From Vulcanimicrobiota bacterium (GTDB taxonomy: Bacteria > Vulcanimicrobiota > Xenobia > Xenobiales > Xenobiaceae), in contig CALUQR010000001.1 of assembly GCA_944322965.1 (NCBI GenBank), forward strand, positions 186,001 through 250,000: a stretch of 64,000 nt of DNA, written 5' to 3'. Of this stretch, positions 7,854 through 16,158 are shown piece after piece; the stretch's first letter is position 1; the number at the start of each line of letters is the position of its first letter. Position numbers and translations under genes: made by a program. A model generated the notes under the pieces. The model saw nothing but the letters and a program-made list of their open reading frames with translations. It had not been told where the DNA came from and ran no database searches.

Positions 7854-10800
7854 ATGGCGACGAGCAGCAGCCAACCTTTGAGCCAGTTGGTAAAGATCGG
7901 GAGCGGAGCTAAGAATCCGCTCAACTTGGCGAAGGTCAACTTTAATCAGGAGTGTGGCCAGGCGGGCGAGAGTCGTTTCCGCCCCCTCTCCCCCCAGTTG
8001 GAGGCCCTGCGCCTCTTAGCCTCCTGGACTAATCGCGGGGGGAGCGTGGCCTTAGCCGGCATCTTCGGTAGCGGCAAGACTACTCTGCTCCATTTCTTGG
8101 GTCGTGCCTTAACTCTGCCCTATCCCAGCGAAGATTTTAGCGCCCATATGGCTTCTCTGGGCCAGGCGGCCGCCGCGCGCGAGTTTAGTAAGTTGCGCAA
8201 GAGCGGGCGGCGCTGGCTGATAGTCACCCCCGTCTTGACGGAGTTTAGAAAATTTGAAGAGGCCATGCGCCTAGCTTTGAGCACGGCCTTAAATGAGGTG
8301 GGTTACCGGGCTTTCCTGGGTAATAACCTGCCCCTCTTGGATACTTACCGCGAGGCGCTGGAAGGGCTCAAAGAGGAGTCGCTCTGCCAAGGGATCGTCA
8401 TCCTCTTAGACGATATCGACCAGCTGATGCGCGATGCGGGGAGCGCCACCCCCTCTATGGAAGCTCAGGACTTGCGCTTCTTCACCGAGGCTCTGCGGCG
8501 CGATCCGCGCGGCATGACCTTGATCGTCACCCGCAATGGCGACGACAATTCGCTCCCCCCCCAGGATGAAGAGCGCCTCTGCGACGCCTTCAGCGAATAT
8601 ATCGCCCTCGATCCCTTGGGCCGTCCGGGAGAGTGGGAAGAGCTGATGGCTACGACCCTTATCTCCCACAATACGGATGAGGCCTGGCAAGAGCTCTGCG
8701 CCCATCCCGACTTTGAGAGTTTAGGGAAAGAGGTGGAGGAGCGCGGGCTCTATAGCTCCCACGATTCGGCCTGGATCAAGCGCTACATCTTGCAAGGCGC
8801 CTATCCCCTCCATCCGGCGGTCGTCTTCTCCTTGCCTCGCTTAGCCATCCAGTTGGCCAGTCGGGAGCGGACCGTCTTCAATTTCTTCTCCGACTTAGCG
8901 CCCGGCGGTCTCTCTTACTGTGTGCGCAACTTTACGGTAGCCCAGGCGAGCGGGCGTCTCAACTATTACACCTTAGATTCTCTCTTCGCCTATTTTGAGC
9001 GCTCCTTCAGCCAAGACGGGGAGCATACTAAGCTCTTGCGGGCCCTCAATAACGGGGTCTTGGTGGCGGGGGACATCCCCCAGGCGCGGCGCATCTTGCG
9101 CATTATCTTGCTCATCCAACTTTTGGGCGACGCTCGCTTGAAGAGCACGGCGCGCAATATCTTGTGGGCTATGCATTTGGGAGAGCGCGAGAGTAAGGTG
9201 GCGGCCAATAGTCTCACCTTGTTGCGCATGAAACAGGTGCTCAACTATAACGCGGAGAGCGACGAATACCTCCTGCCCATCGAGCCCCGCCGGGCGACCC
9301 TCGACGAGGTCTTGCCCCGCTTGCGCAATCGCTACCGCAGTCAGCTCAATATTGGAGCCATCGTCTCCCGCCATCTGCCCTTTAAGCGCGTGGAGGCCAA
9401 AGTCTTCAATCGCACTTATAAGGCCGATCGCTACGCCCAAGTGGAGGTCTATCCGGCCTCTAAGTTGCTCTGCGCCGAGCACTTTGTGGAAGGGATGCGC
9501 GAGCGCTTCGCCCGCCTGCGCCCTTACCGCGGCGATATCGCTTTAGTCTTGGCGGTTCCCGAGAGCAAAGAAGAGTTTGCTATTCTAGAGACTTCGCTCA
9601 CCCAAGGGGCTTTTGACGACGCCCATCTCTTGGTGGCTTTGCCTCAAGGGGTGGCCATTTTGAGCGATCTGGCTTTAGAGGTGCGAGCTTTAGAGCGCCT
9701 GAGCGCCAGCTGCTATCCCTTCGTCGACCCTCTCTCTGAGGAGAGGCGCCAGATCGCCCAGCGCCTGCAAGAGGCTAAGGAGCGGCTGCGCGAATCGCTG
9801 CGGGCCATCTTAGATTTGCACAACTGGCGCCTCTACTACCAGGGTCAGAGTTATAGCGGCTTAGATCAAAAAGGTTTAGAGCGCCTCATCGACGAGCAGA
9901 TTACCTACTTAGTCGGTAAGAGCCCGCGCTTAGAGGAGGCGCAGCTCTGCCACTGCCAAGAGACCCACCGCGACAATCGCGACCGTTACGCCCTGCTCAA
10001 TAATATCTTGCAAGGTCAGAGCGATTTCTTAGTCGCTCCTCCGCACACCCGTTGGGTAGAGGTGGGGCGGGCCGCCTTGGTAGCTACCGACATCTTGTTG
10101 GAGAAGAAGGCCCGGGGCGGTTGGTCTCGCTTCCAAGTTAACCACGAGGATCCGGAGACGGAGGTCGGGTTAGCTTACAATTGGATCTGTAAAGAGCTGA
10201 TCGGTCAGCGCGGGGAGCGCACCCAGACCTCGGCCGAGCATTTGGTGAGGACCTTGGCTTACGCGCCCTACGGCTTTACCCCGGCGCTCATCGAGATCTT
10301 ATTGGCCTTAGCTTGTTGGCAGTTGCGCGGGTTATTGACCCTCTCCTCAGGCTATGGGGAGCCGGTAGAGATTAGGGCTCAGGCCATTAGGGACTTAGTC
10401 ACTAATCCTCAAGGTTGGGAGTTTACCTTCGAAGATTGTACGGAGGTCCAGGCCCGCTTCTTAGAGGGGCTCTTAGATTTCTGCTGTGCGGAACTGACTA
10501 TCGAGTCCATCTGGAAGGTGACTTGCGACGCTTTGGCCGGTTATTACGAGGCCTTGCCGGAGTTGGCCAAGGTGGCGGGGGCCAGCGGTTCAGAGAAGAT
10601 CGAGCGCTTGCGCCAGGCTTTGGAGGTTATCAGCCAAGAGCGTCCGGCCGATCCGCGCCTCTTCTTGGCCGTCGAATTGCCCGCGCTCTGCGGTTATGGC
10701 ACTAAGTTCCGCTGGGAAGAGTATTCTGACGATCTCTTAGAGCAGGTCGAAGAGGGCCTGCGCCAATTAGAGATGATCCCGGGCCAGGTGGCCCATAAGC

Positions 10801-11855
10801 TCGGTAACGATTTGGGCGAGCTCTTCACTTTAGAGGGGGCGGGCGAGGACCTCTCCTGGTCGGTTAAGGCTGAGCGTTGGTACCAGGCCCAAGATTTTAA
10901 GGGCTTGGAGGAGCGTTGGTTCTCCGAGTTGGAGGGCTTGCGCAGCGTCTTCGGTTGCGTCAACTCTAACCGGGCTCTCTCCCTCTTATTGGAAGCCCTC
11001 CATTATCCGCAGTTAGACGAGTGGCATGAGGATTGGAGCGCCGAGATCTTAGAGCGCTTCAAAGCCCTGCGCTCCGACGTCGCTTGGCAGAAGTACCGTC
11101 CCACTCTCTCCGATCCCGCGCCCGAGGCCTGGGCTTACGCCCAGTTTAGGCCCCTTTTATTGCAAGCCCAATTGAGCGACCTGGAGCCTTTCCTCTGCGG
11201 CGAGTTGGAGTGGGCCTCCTGGCCGGAGATGACGCGCCGCCATTTAGAGCCGGGGAGCGCCAGTCCCGATCCCGGCGACGATCCGACCTGGCACTTTAAG
11301 GGCTCGACTTCGGCCCAGGTGGAAGAGATTCTCGAGGCTTTGAAGCTGCGCCGGGCTAAGAATCCTACCCCCATCCCCCAAGAATTAGATTGGGTTCCCG
11401 AAGAGTTCGATCTCGGTCTCAATTTAGACGATCTGCTCGTAGCTCAGCCCGCCCCTAAGGGTCCTAAGGGCACCTCGCGCCGCCAACAGAAGCGCGAAGA
11501 GGCGGAGAGGGCCAAGCGCTTAGAGCAGGAGGCTCAGGCCCAGGCCCCGGAGGAGGCTCCTAAAGAGGAGAGGCTGGCCCCAGAGGCTGCGAGCCAATTT
11601 TTAAGCGACCAGCAGCTCTTGCCTCCGCGTCCCGCTTTGGCTGTGACCCCCGAGATAGCGGCGGTGACGGAGCGCCCCGAAGTCTTAGAGCGGGAACGGG
11701 TCTTAGTCGGTCCTGCGGCGACCTGGTCGCAAGCGGCTAAGAGCGAAGAGCCGGCGTCCTCCGCTGCGCCTCCGGCCTCTTCTACTCAGGACTTGGGAGA
11801 ATTGGCTCTCAAGCGAGAGTTTGGATTAGACGATTCGGCTTTGGAGTGGTTTTAG
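7854..11855 (+). CDS. Very large P-loop ATPase resembling BREX BrxC/PglY proteins
   Basis: A 1333-residue cytoplasmic protein. Residues 69-77 are a Walker A motif (GIFGSGKTT) and 181-189 a Walker B motif (IVILLDDID), followed by a sensor-like strand ending in TRN at 226-228. Around residues 315-345 the segment YPLHPAVVFSLPRL followed by RERTVFNF resembles the conserved LHP...ERT(L/I)F(S/N)F region of the large ATPases BrxC, PglY and the DUF499/DUF6079 groups. The middle is a long helical region of unknown role. From about residue 1190 the chain is low complexity (Ala, Glu, Pro, Lys) to a short conserved-looking end. No BREX methylase, PglZ or other defence gene is adjacent; ftsA follows 36 bases on. 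The ATPase call is firm, the BrxC relation tentative and the role unknown. Confidence 0.6.
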   Translation: MATSSSQPLSQLVKIGSGAKNPLNLAKVNFNQECGQAGESRFRPLSPQLEALRLLASWTNRGGSVALAGIFGSGKTTLLHFLGRALTLPYPSEDFSAHMASLGQAAAAREFSKLRKSGRRWLIVTPVLTEFRKFEEAMRLALSTALNEVGYRAFLGNNLPLLDTYREALEGLKEESLCQGIVILLDDIDQLMRDAGSATPSMEAQDLRFFTEALRRDPRGMTLIVTRNGDDNSLPPQDEERLCDAFSEYIALDPLGRPGEWEELMATTLISHNTDEAWQELCAHPDFESLGKEVEERGLYSSHDSAWIKRYILQGAYPLHPAVVFSLPRLAIQLASRERTVFNFFSDLAPGGLSYCVRNFTVAQASGRLNYYTLDSLFAYFERSFSQDGEHTKLLRALNNGVLVAGDIPQARRILRIILLIQLLGDARLKSTARNILWAMHLGERESKVAANSLTLLRMKQVLNYNAESDEYLLPIEPRRATLDEVLPRLRNRYRSQLNIGAIVSRHLPFKRVEAKVFNRTYKADRYAQVEVYPASKLLCAEHFVEGMRERFARLRPYRGDIALVLAVPESKEEFAILETSLTQGAFDDAHLLVALPQGVAILSDLALEVRALERLSASCYPFVDPLSEERRQIAQRLQEAKERLRESLRAILDLHNWRLYYQGQSYSGLDQKGLERLIDEQITYLVGKSPRLEEAQLCHCQETHRDNRDRYALLNNILQGQSDFLVAPPHTRWVEVGRAALVATDILLEKKARGGWSRFQVNHEDPETEVGLAYNWICKELIGQRGERTQTSAEHLVRTLAYAPYGFTPALIEILLALACWQLRGLLTLSSGYGEPVEIRAQAIRDLVTNPQGWEFTFEDCTEVQARFLEGLLDFCCAELTIESIWKVTCDALAGYYEALPELAKVAGASGSEKIERLRQALEVISQERPADPRLFLAVELPALCGYGTKFRWEEYSDDLLEQVEEGLRQLEMIPGQVAHKLGNDLGELFTLEGAGEDLSWSVKAERWYQAQDFKGLEERWFSELEGLRSVFGCVNSNRALSLLLEALHYPQLDEWHEDWSAEILERFKALRSDVAWQKYRPTLSDPAPEAWAYAQFRPLLLQAQLSDLEPFLCGELEWASWPEMTRRHLEPGSASPDPGDDPTWHFKGSTSAQVEEILEALKLRRAKNPTPIPQELDWVPEEFDLGLNLDDLLVAQPAPKGPKGTSRRQQKREEAERAKRLEQEAQAQAPEEAPKEERLAPEAASQFLSDQQLLPPRPALAVTPEIAAVTERPEVLERERVLVGPAATWSQAAKSEEPASSAAPPASSTQDLGELALKREFGLDDSALEWF

Positions 11856-11891
11856 CCTAATTTCAGTTTAGTTAGTTAAGAGGTAAGTAGG

Positions 11892-13139
11892 GTGGCCAAG
11901 CTGGAAACCCTCACCGCGCTGGATATAGGTACCAGCAAGGTGGTATGCGCTATAGTTGAATTTTCGCGGGATGGTGAGGTCGATATCGTAGCCAAGGGGG
12001 TTCACCATTGTCGGGGCCTCTCCGGCGGCGCCTTGATCGACTGCGCCGCTACGGTAGAGGCTATTGAGCGCGCGGTCAGCGAAGCGGAGAAGTCGGGCTA
12101 TACGGTGGGGAACGTGGTGGTGGGGGTCTCCAGCGAGAATCTGACCTCCCGCTACAGTCAGGGGACGGTGGCGGTTAGCGGCCTCGATCAGGAGATTACC
12201 AAAGAGGATATTAATCGCGTCTTGGGGGCCTCGCGCCAAGTGGGGGTCCCGGCGGGCAGCGAAATCTTGATGGTCGTGCCGCGCGGTTTTGCGGTCGACG
12301 GCCAGCGAGGGATCGTCAATCCCGAGTCGCTCATCGGCAATCGCTTAGAGGCGGAGGCTTACGCCTGTTTAGCTACTTCGGCCCACTTGCAAAATATTCG
12401 CAACGCGGTCGGTAAAGCGGGCTTAGATATTTACGATAAGGGTTTAGTGCCCGCCGCTCTGGCCTCCTCTTTAGCCGTCTTGACGGAGGAGGAGAAGGCC
12501 TTAGGGGTGATGATGGTCGATATCGGCTTAGGGACTTCCGACTTAGCTATCTACAGCGAAAATGAGATCGCCTATTCGCGCGTCTGTGCGATGGGGGGCG
12601 GACTCTTAGCCTTAGACGTAGCTAAATCTTTTAATATTTCGCAAGCCGAGGCGGAGGGCTTGATCTTAGAGGAAGGGCTGGCCGGGCCCCAATACTTGCA
12701 AGGCCAAGAGGGGAAACAGCTCACCGTGCAGTCCGTTTCGGGCGACGTCAAGGTGACCCTCACTAAGCGCGAGTTGGCCGAGGTCATCGAGGCCCGCATC
12801 GACGAGTTGGGGGAGTGGATTAAGGAACAGATGGAGACGGCTCGCGAGCGTTTAGATCTCAACGTCTCGGGCGTCGTCTTGACGGGGGGCGCCTCCCAGC
12901 TTTTGGGGATGCCTCAGAAGTTGCACGCCCTTTTAGGGGCGCCGGTGCGGGTGGCGGCTCCCTGCTATCCGGCCCGCCTGCCTCAGAGTTTGGCCTCTCC
13001 CATCTACTCTACGGTAGTGGGCTTACTGATCTACGGGGTCACCTGTCTCCCCCAGAGCGAAGAGCGCTCTAAAAAGACGGGTAATTACTCGATGAGTTGG
13101 GTTCAGTGTGCGGCTGAGTGGCTCAATAAGGTGTTCTAG
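11892..13139 (+). CDS. ftsA: Cell division protein FtsA
   Basis: Actin-fold ATPase that tethers FtsZ filaments to the membrane at the division site. It has the phosphate-1 motif ALDIGTSKVVCAI at the N-terminus, an SHS2-type 1C region (about 85-165), phosphate-2 motif VDIGLGTSDLAIY (about 208-220) and the adenosine motif LTGGASQLLG near 328-337. The C-terminus ends in WVQCAAEWLNKVF, which fits the amphipathic membrane-targeting helix. Start is GTG after AAGAGGTAAG. Its stop overlaps the nrdR start by one base (TAGTG). ftsZ, the usual neighbour, is absent, so the division cluster is broken up here. A PilM-like relative was considered; length and the terminal helix favour FtsA. Confidence 0.85.
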   Translation: MAKLETLTALDIGTSKVVCAIVEFSRDGEVDIVAKGVHHCRGLSGGALIDCAATVEAIERAVSEAEKSGYTVGNVVVGVSSENLTSRYSQGTVAVSGLDQEITKEDINRVLGASRQVGVPAGSEILMVVPRGFAVDGQRGIVNPESLIGNRLEAEAYACLATSAHLQNIRNAVGKAGLDIYDKGLVPAALASSLAVLTEEEKALGVMMVDIGLGTSDLAIYSENEIAYSRVCAMGGGLLALDVAKSFNISQAEAEGLILEEGLAGPQYLQGQEGKQLTVQSVSGDVKVTLTKRELAEVIEARIDELGEWIKEQMETARERLDLNVSGVVLTGGASQLLGMPQKLHALLGAPVRVAAPCYPARLPQSLASPIYSTVVGLLIYGVTCLPQSEERSKKTGNYSMSWVQCAAEWLNKVF

Positions 13140-13591
13140 TGCTCTGTCCTTTTTGTAATGGAGTAGAGACCAAAGTGGTCGATTCGCGCTTGGCGGAGGA
13201 GGGGCGCGGGGTGCGCCGTCGCCGCGAGTGTTTAGTCTGTCGTCGGCGCTTTACGACTTACGAGCGCTGCGAAGAGTTGCCTTTGTGGGTGATTAAGGCC
13301 GACGGGCGCAGGGCGCCCTTCGATCAGCGGGAATTATTGGGCGATCTACTTTTAGCTAGCAAGAAGCGCCCCCTCTCTTACGAGCGCTTGAAAGAGGTGG
13401 CTTTGCGGGTGGAGTATGAGCTGCGGTTGCAGGGGTACCGGGAGGTCTCCTCTAAGCTCATAGGGGAGAAGGCTCTACAAGCGCTCTTGCCCTTAGATCG
13501 GGTAGCCTATTTGCGCTTGGCTTCCTATTGTAAAGATTTCCAAAATCTCGAAAGTTTCTCTGAAGAGATAGCCTCTTTGGAGAAACGCTAA
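13139..13591 (+). CDS. nrdR: Transcriptional repressor NrdR
   Basis: Global repressor of ribonucleotide reductase genes. The N-terminus is the NrdR zinc ribbon with Cys3, Cys6, Cys31 and Cys34 (CPFC...CLVC) followed by RRRFTTYERCEE; residues about 46-136 form an ATP-cone that senses ATP/dATP. Length (150 residues) is normal. The GTG start overlaps the ftsA stop, so translation is probably coupled. NrdR boxes were not searched for systematically and none was noted next to the gene. Confidence 0.95.
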   Translation: MLCPFCNGVETKVVDSRLAEEGRGVRRRRECLVCRRRFTTYERCEELPLWVIKADGRRAPFDQRELLGDLLLASKKRPLSYERLKEVALRVEYELRLQGYREVSSKLIGEKALQALLPLDRVAYLRLASYCKDFQNLESFSEEIASLEKR

Positions 13592-13619
13592 TTTTAATAG
13601 CTTAAGGAGTGCGGCTTAG

Positions 13620-14453
13620 ATGAGTAAATCTACTCTCAGCGAGATGATCGCCGATGCGGTCAAAGGTATTCGCAAGTATACCGATCTAGTACCCGAGATC
13701 GCGATGGTCTTGGGCTCGGGTCTGGGTAGCTTAGCTGACCAGGTCGAGAACCCGGTGGAGATCCCCTATAAGGATATTCCCGGCTTCCCCGTCTCTACCG
13801 TTCACGGCCACGTGGGTTCGTTGGTACTGGGCGCCTTAGAGGGCCATACGGTAGCCATTCTCAAGGGGCGCATCCACTATTACGAGGGGCGCAAGATGGA
13901 AGAGGTCATCTTCCCGGTGCGCGTCCTGCACGCCTTAGGGGCCGGAACCTTGGTAGTCACTAACGCTGCGGGCGGCATTCGCGACGATCTGCAGGTGGGC
14001 GATCTGATGCTCATTACCGACCACATCAACTTTATGGGTACCAACCCTCTGATCGGTCCCAACGACGATCAGATCGGTCCGCGCTTCCCACCCATGTCTA
14101 AGGCCTACACTCCTAAGTTGCAGGAGCTGGCCCGCTCCTTAGCTAGGGAGCTCAAGATGCCCTTAGCGGAAGGGGTTTACGTGGCTATGTCCGGTCCCTC
14201 CTACGAGACTCCGGCCGAGATTCGCATGCTCAAGAGCTTTGGGGCGGACGTGGTCGGCATGTCTACCGTCCCGGAGACTATCGCCGCCGTCCACTGTGGT
14301 ATGCAGGTGGTAGGTATCTCTTGCGTCACTAATATTTTGCACGCCGGCCCTTCCTGCGACACTCACGAGGACGTCTTGTTGGCGGCGGCCGCGGCTAAAC
14401 CGCGCTTTATCAATTTGGTGCGCGGGATCGTGCGCGAGTTCCAGAGCGTTTAG
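13620..14453 (+). CDS. Purine nucleoside phosphorylase, cytoplasmic trimeric type
   Basis: Class I (trimeric) purine nucleoside phosphorylase of 277 residues that splits guanosine and inosine with phosphate. Motifs in order: VLGSGLGSLAD (30-40), VHGHVGSL (61-68), KGRIHYYEGR (82-91), TNAAGGI (114-120), SGPSYETPAE (191-200), VGMSTVPE (212-219) and SCVTN (234-238). Asn238 is the equivalent of human Asn243, which reads the 6-oxo purine, so inosine/guanosine are the expected substrates. Followed 24 bases later by a pyrimidine nucleoside phosphorylase, giving a nucleoside salvage pair. A second, altered copy lies at 19806. Confidence 0.93.
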   Translation: MSKSTLSEMIADAVKGIRKYTDLVPEIAMVLGSGLGSLADQVENPVEIPYKDIPGFPVSTVHGHVGSLVLGALEGHTVAILKGRIHYYEGRKMEEVIFPVRVLHALGAGTLVVTNAAGGIRDDLQVGDLMLITDHINFMGTNPLIGPNDDQIGPRFPPMSKAYTPKLQELARSLARELKMPLAEGVYVAMSGPSYETPAEIRMLKSFGADVVGMSTVPETIAAVHCGMQVVGISCVTNILHAGPSCDTHEDVLLAAAAAKPRFINLVRGIVREFQSV

Positions 14454-14477
14454 GCTGGAGAGAGGAAGTTTTTAGAG

Positions 14478-15791
14478 ATGTTGAGTCCTTACCAATTTAT
14501 TCTCCGCAAGCGCAATCGCTTAGAGCATAGCGCGGAGGAGATCCGCGACTTTATCTTGGCTTATGCGGCCGATAAAGGGGTCGAATCTTACCAGATGGCG
14601 GCTTGGTTAATGGCCGTCTGGTTCAACGGGATGACGGTGCCGGAAGTGGCGGCCCTCACCCAAGCGATGATCGACTCTGGCGACGTAGTCGATCTCTCCA
14701 GCCTGCCCGGCGTCAAGGTGGATAAGCACTCTACGGGCGGCGTGGGCGACACCACGACCCTCATCTTGGCCCCGCTGGCGGCGGCCGCCGGAGCGATGGT
14801 AGCCAAGATGTCGGGGCGCGGCTTAGGCCATACGGGCGGCACCTTAGATAAGTTGGAGTCCGTCCCCGGGATGCGGGTCAGTCTCACCCCTCAGGAGTTT
14901 TTAGATCAGGTGCGGCGCATCGGCGTGGCGGTCATTAGCCAGACGGGCAACTTAGTTCCGGCCGACGCCAAGATGTACGCTCTGCGCGATGTGACGGCTA
15001 CGGTCGACTCTATCCCCCTCATCGCCTCTTCGGTCATGAGTAAGAAGTTGGCCTGCGGTGCGGATTGTATCCTCTTAGACGTCAAGTACGGGCGCGGGGC
15101 CTTTATGACTACGGTAGAGGACGCGCGCATCTTAGCTCGCCAGATGGTCGACTTAGGTAACCATATGGGCCGCCGGGTGCGGGCCGTAATCTCCGATATG
15201 GATCAGCCCTTAGGGACCTTGATCGGCAACGCCCTGGAAGTGCGGGAGGCTATCGAGATCTTGCGCAACGAGCGGCCCGGCTCCGCTTTGGAGACGGTCT
15301 CTGTAGAGTTGGCGGCCCATCTCTTGCAGATGGCTGAGATCTGTCCCACTTTAGACCAAGCGCGGGAGCGCGTGCGGGAGCTCTTAGTGAGCGGCGCCGG
15401 TCTGCGCAAGTTGGCGGAGATGTTCGCCGCCCAAGGCGGCGACGCTAGGGTCACCGAAGACCTCTCCCTCTTGCCCCAGGCCTCTATTATTGAGCCCGTC
15501 TTGGCCCCGGAATCGGGTTATGTGACCTCTATCCACGCCCAGAAGATCGGCTTTGCGGCCACCGCTTTGGGCGCCGGCCGTCAGCGCAAAGAGGATCCCA
15601 TCGATCCGGCCGTAGGCTTAGAGATGACCCATCGCGTGGGCTCCAAGATAGAGAAGGGCCAGCCTCTGGCCATCTTGCACGCCAATAAGCCGGAGACGAT
15701 CGCCCCGGCTCGGGAGCTCATCTTGAGTTCCATCACCATCGGTCCGGAGCGGGTAGAGCCCCACAAGTTGATCGAGGAAGTGATCGAATAG
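14478..15791 (+). CDS. pdp: Pyrimidine-nucleoside phosphorylase
   Basis: Glycosyltransferase family 3 enzyme converting uridine/thymidine and phosphate to base and (deoxy)ribose 1-phosphate. The 437-residue length and motifs VDKHSTGGVGDTTTLIL, KMSGRGLGHTGGTLDKLES, YALRDVTATVDSIPLIASS and ALGAGRQRKED match the PyNP/DeoA family throughout. All three domains, including the C-terminal one, are present. SD GAGAGGAAG lies upstream. It forms an operon with the PNP gene before it and is followed by hairpins that probably end the transcript. PyNP (broad uridine/thymidine) is favoured over strict thymidine phosphorylase on resemblance to Bacillus-type sequences. Confidence 0.93.
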   Translation: MLSPYQFILRKRNRLEHSAEEIRDFILAYAADKGVESYQMAAWLMAVWFNGMTVPEVAALTQAMIDSGDVVDLSSLPGVKVDKHSTGGVGDTTTLILAPLAAAAGAMVAKMSGRGLGHTGGTLDKLESVPGMRVSLTPQEFLDQVRRIGVAVISQTGNLVPADAKMYALRDVTATVDSIPLIASSVMSKKLACGADCILLDVKYGRGAFMTTVEDARILARQMVDLGNHMGRRVRAVISDMDQPLGTLIGNALEVREAIEILRNERPGSALETVSVELAAHLLQMAEICPTLDQARERVRELLVSGAGLRKLAEMFAAQGGDARVTEDLSLLPQASIIEPVLAPESGYVTSIHAQKIGFAATALGAGRQRKEDPIDPAVGLEMTHRVGSKIEKGQPLAILHANKPETIAPARELILSSITIGPERVEPHKLIEEVIE

Positions 15792-16158
15792 AGATACTCT
15801 CGTCCAGAGAGTAGCGATCTAGAGGTCGAGCGGAAGTTCTAAGCCCCCCTTAAATAGCGGGGGCGCCGCTCGATCTCTCCGGGGCTCTCTAAGAGAGAAT
15901 TAAAAGTAGAGAGTCGGCGGTTTTCAAGTCCTGGCACAATCTAGTAGAGAGTTTGAGGGTCTGGCGTCCGCTAGAGTTTGGCGGCTATAGGATGCTCCCA
16001 GCGGGTGGGGGGGGAGGGAGCTTACGAAGGGGAGTCGGTTAGCTTTTTAGATTTTGAGAGAGATTCCCGAGAAGACAGAGTTTTGCGTTAGAGCCAGAGC
16101 CCGTTTTGAGAGATTGTAGGGGCCTTTAGTTAAGTAGGTGGAGGTTTAAAATTTTTAT
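15792..16158 (+). other. 367-base gene-free stretch before the HisRS-like gene
   Basis: No reading frame of note. The first 80 bases hold two hairpins (see terminator). The rest is purine-rich, with many GAGAG and TAGAG words, a G run at 16007-16013, and GGAGG close to the next ATG. I looked for a T-box antiterminator, expected before some aminoacyl-tRNA synthetase genes, and saw none of its conserved AGGGTGG-type sequence. It may be a long 5' leader. Confidence 0.5.
15795..15871 (+). terminator. Tandem hairpins after the nucleoside phosphorylase operon
   Basis: A 7-bp stem (TACTCTC / GAGAGTA) lies at 15795-15813. A second, two-tier stem follows: GAGCGG at 15828-15833 pairs with CCGCTC at 15866-15871, and GCCCCC pairs with GGGGGC inside it. 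There is no long U run, so intrinsic termination is likely but not certain. Confidence 0.45.

Noticed and set aside
7854-11855. A full BREX defence island
   Set aside because: Neighbours are export, division and nucleotide-salvage genes; no PglX, PglZ, BrxA, BrxB or BrxL seen.
15792-16158. T-box leader before the HisRS-like gene
   Set aside because: No AGGGTGG-type T-box sequence and no matching specifier stem seen.
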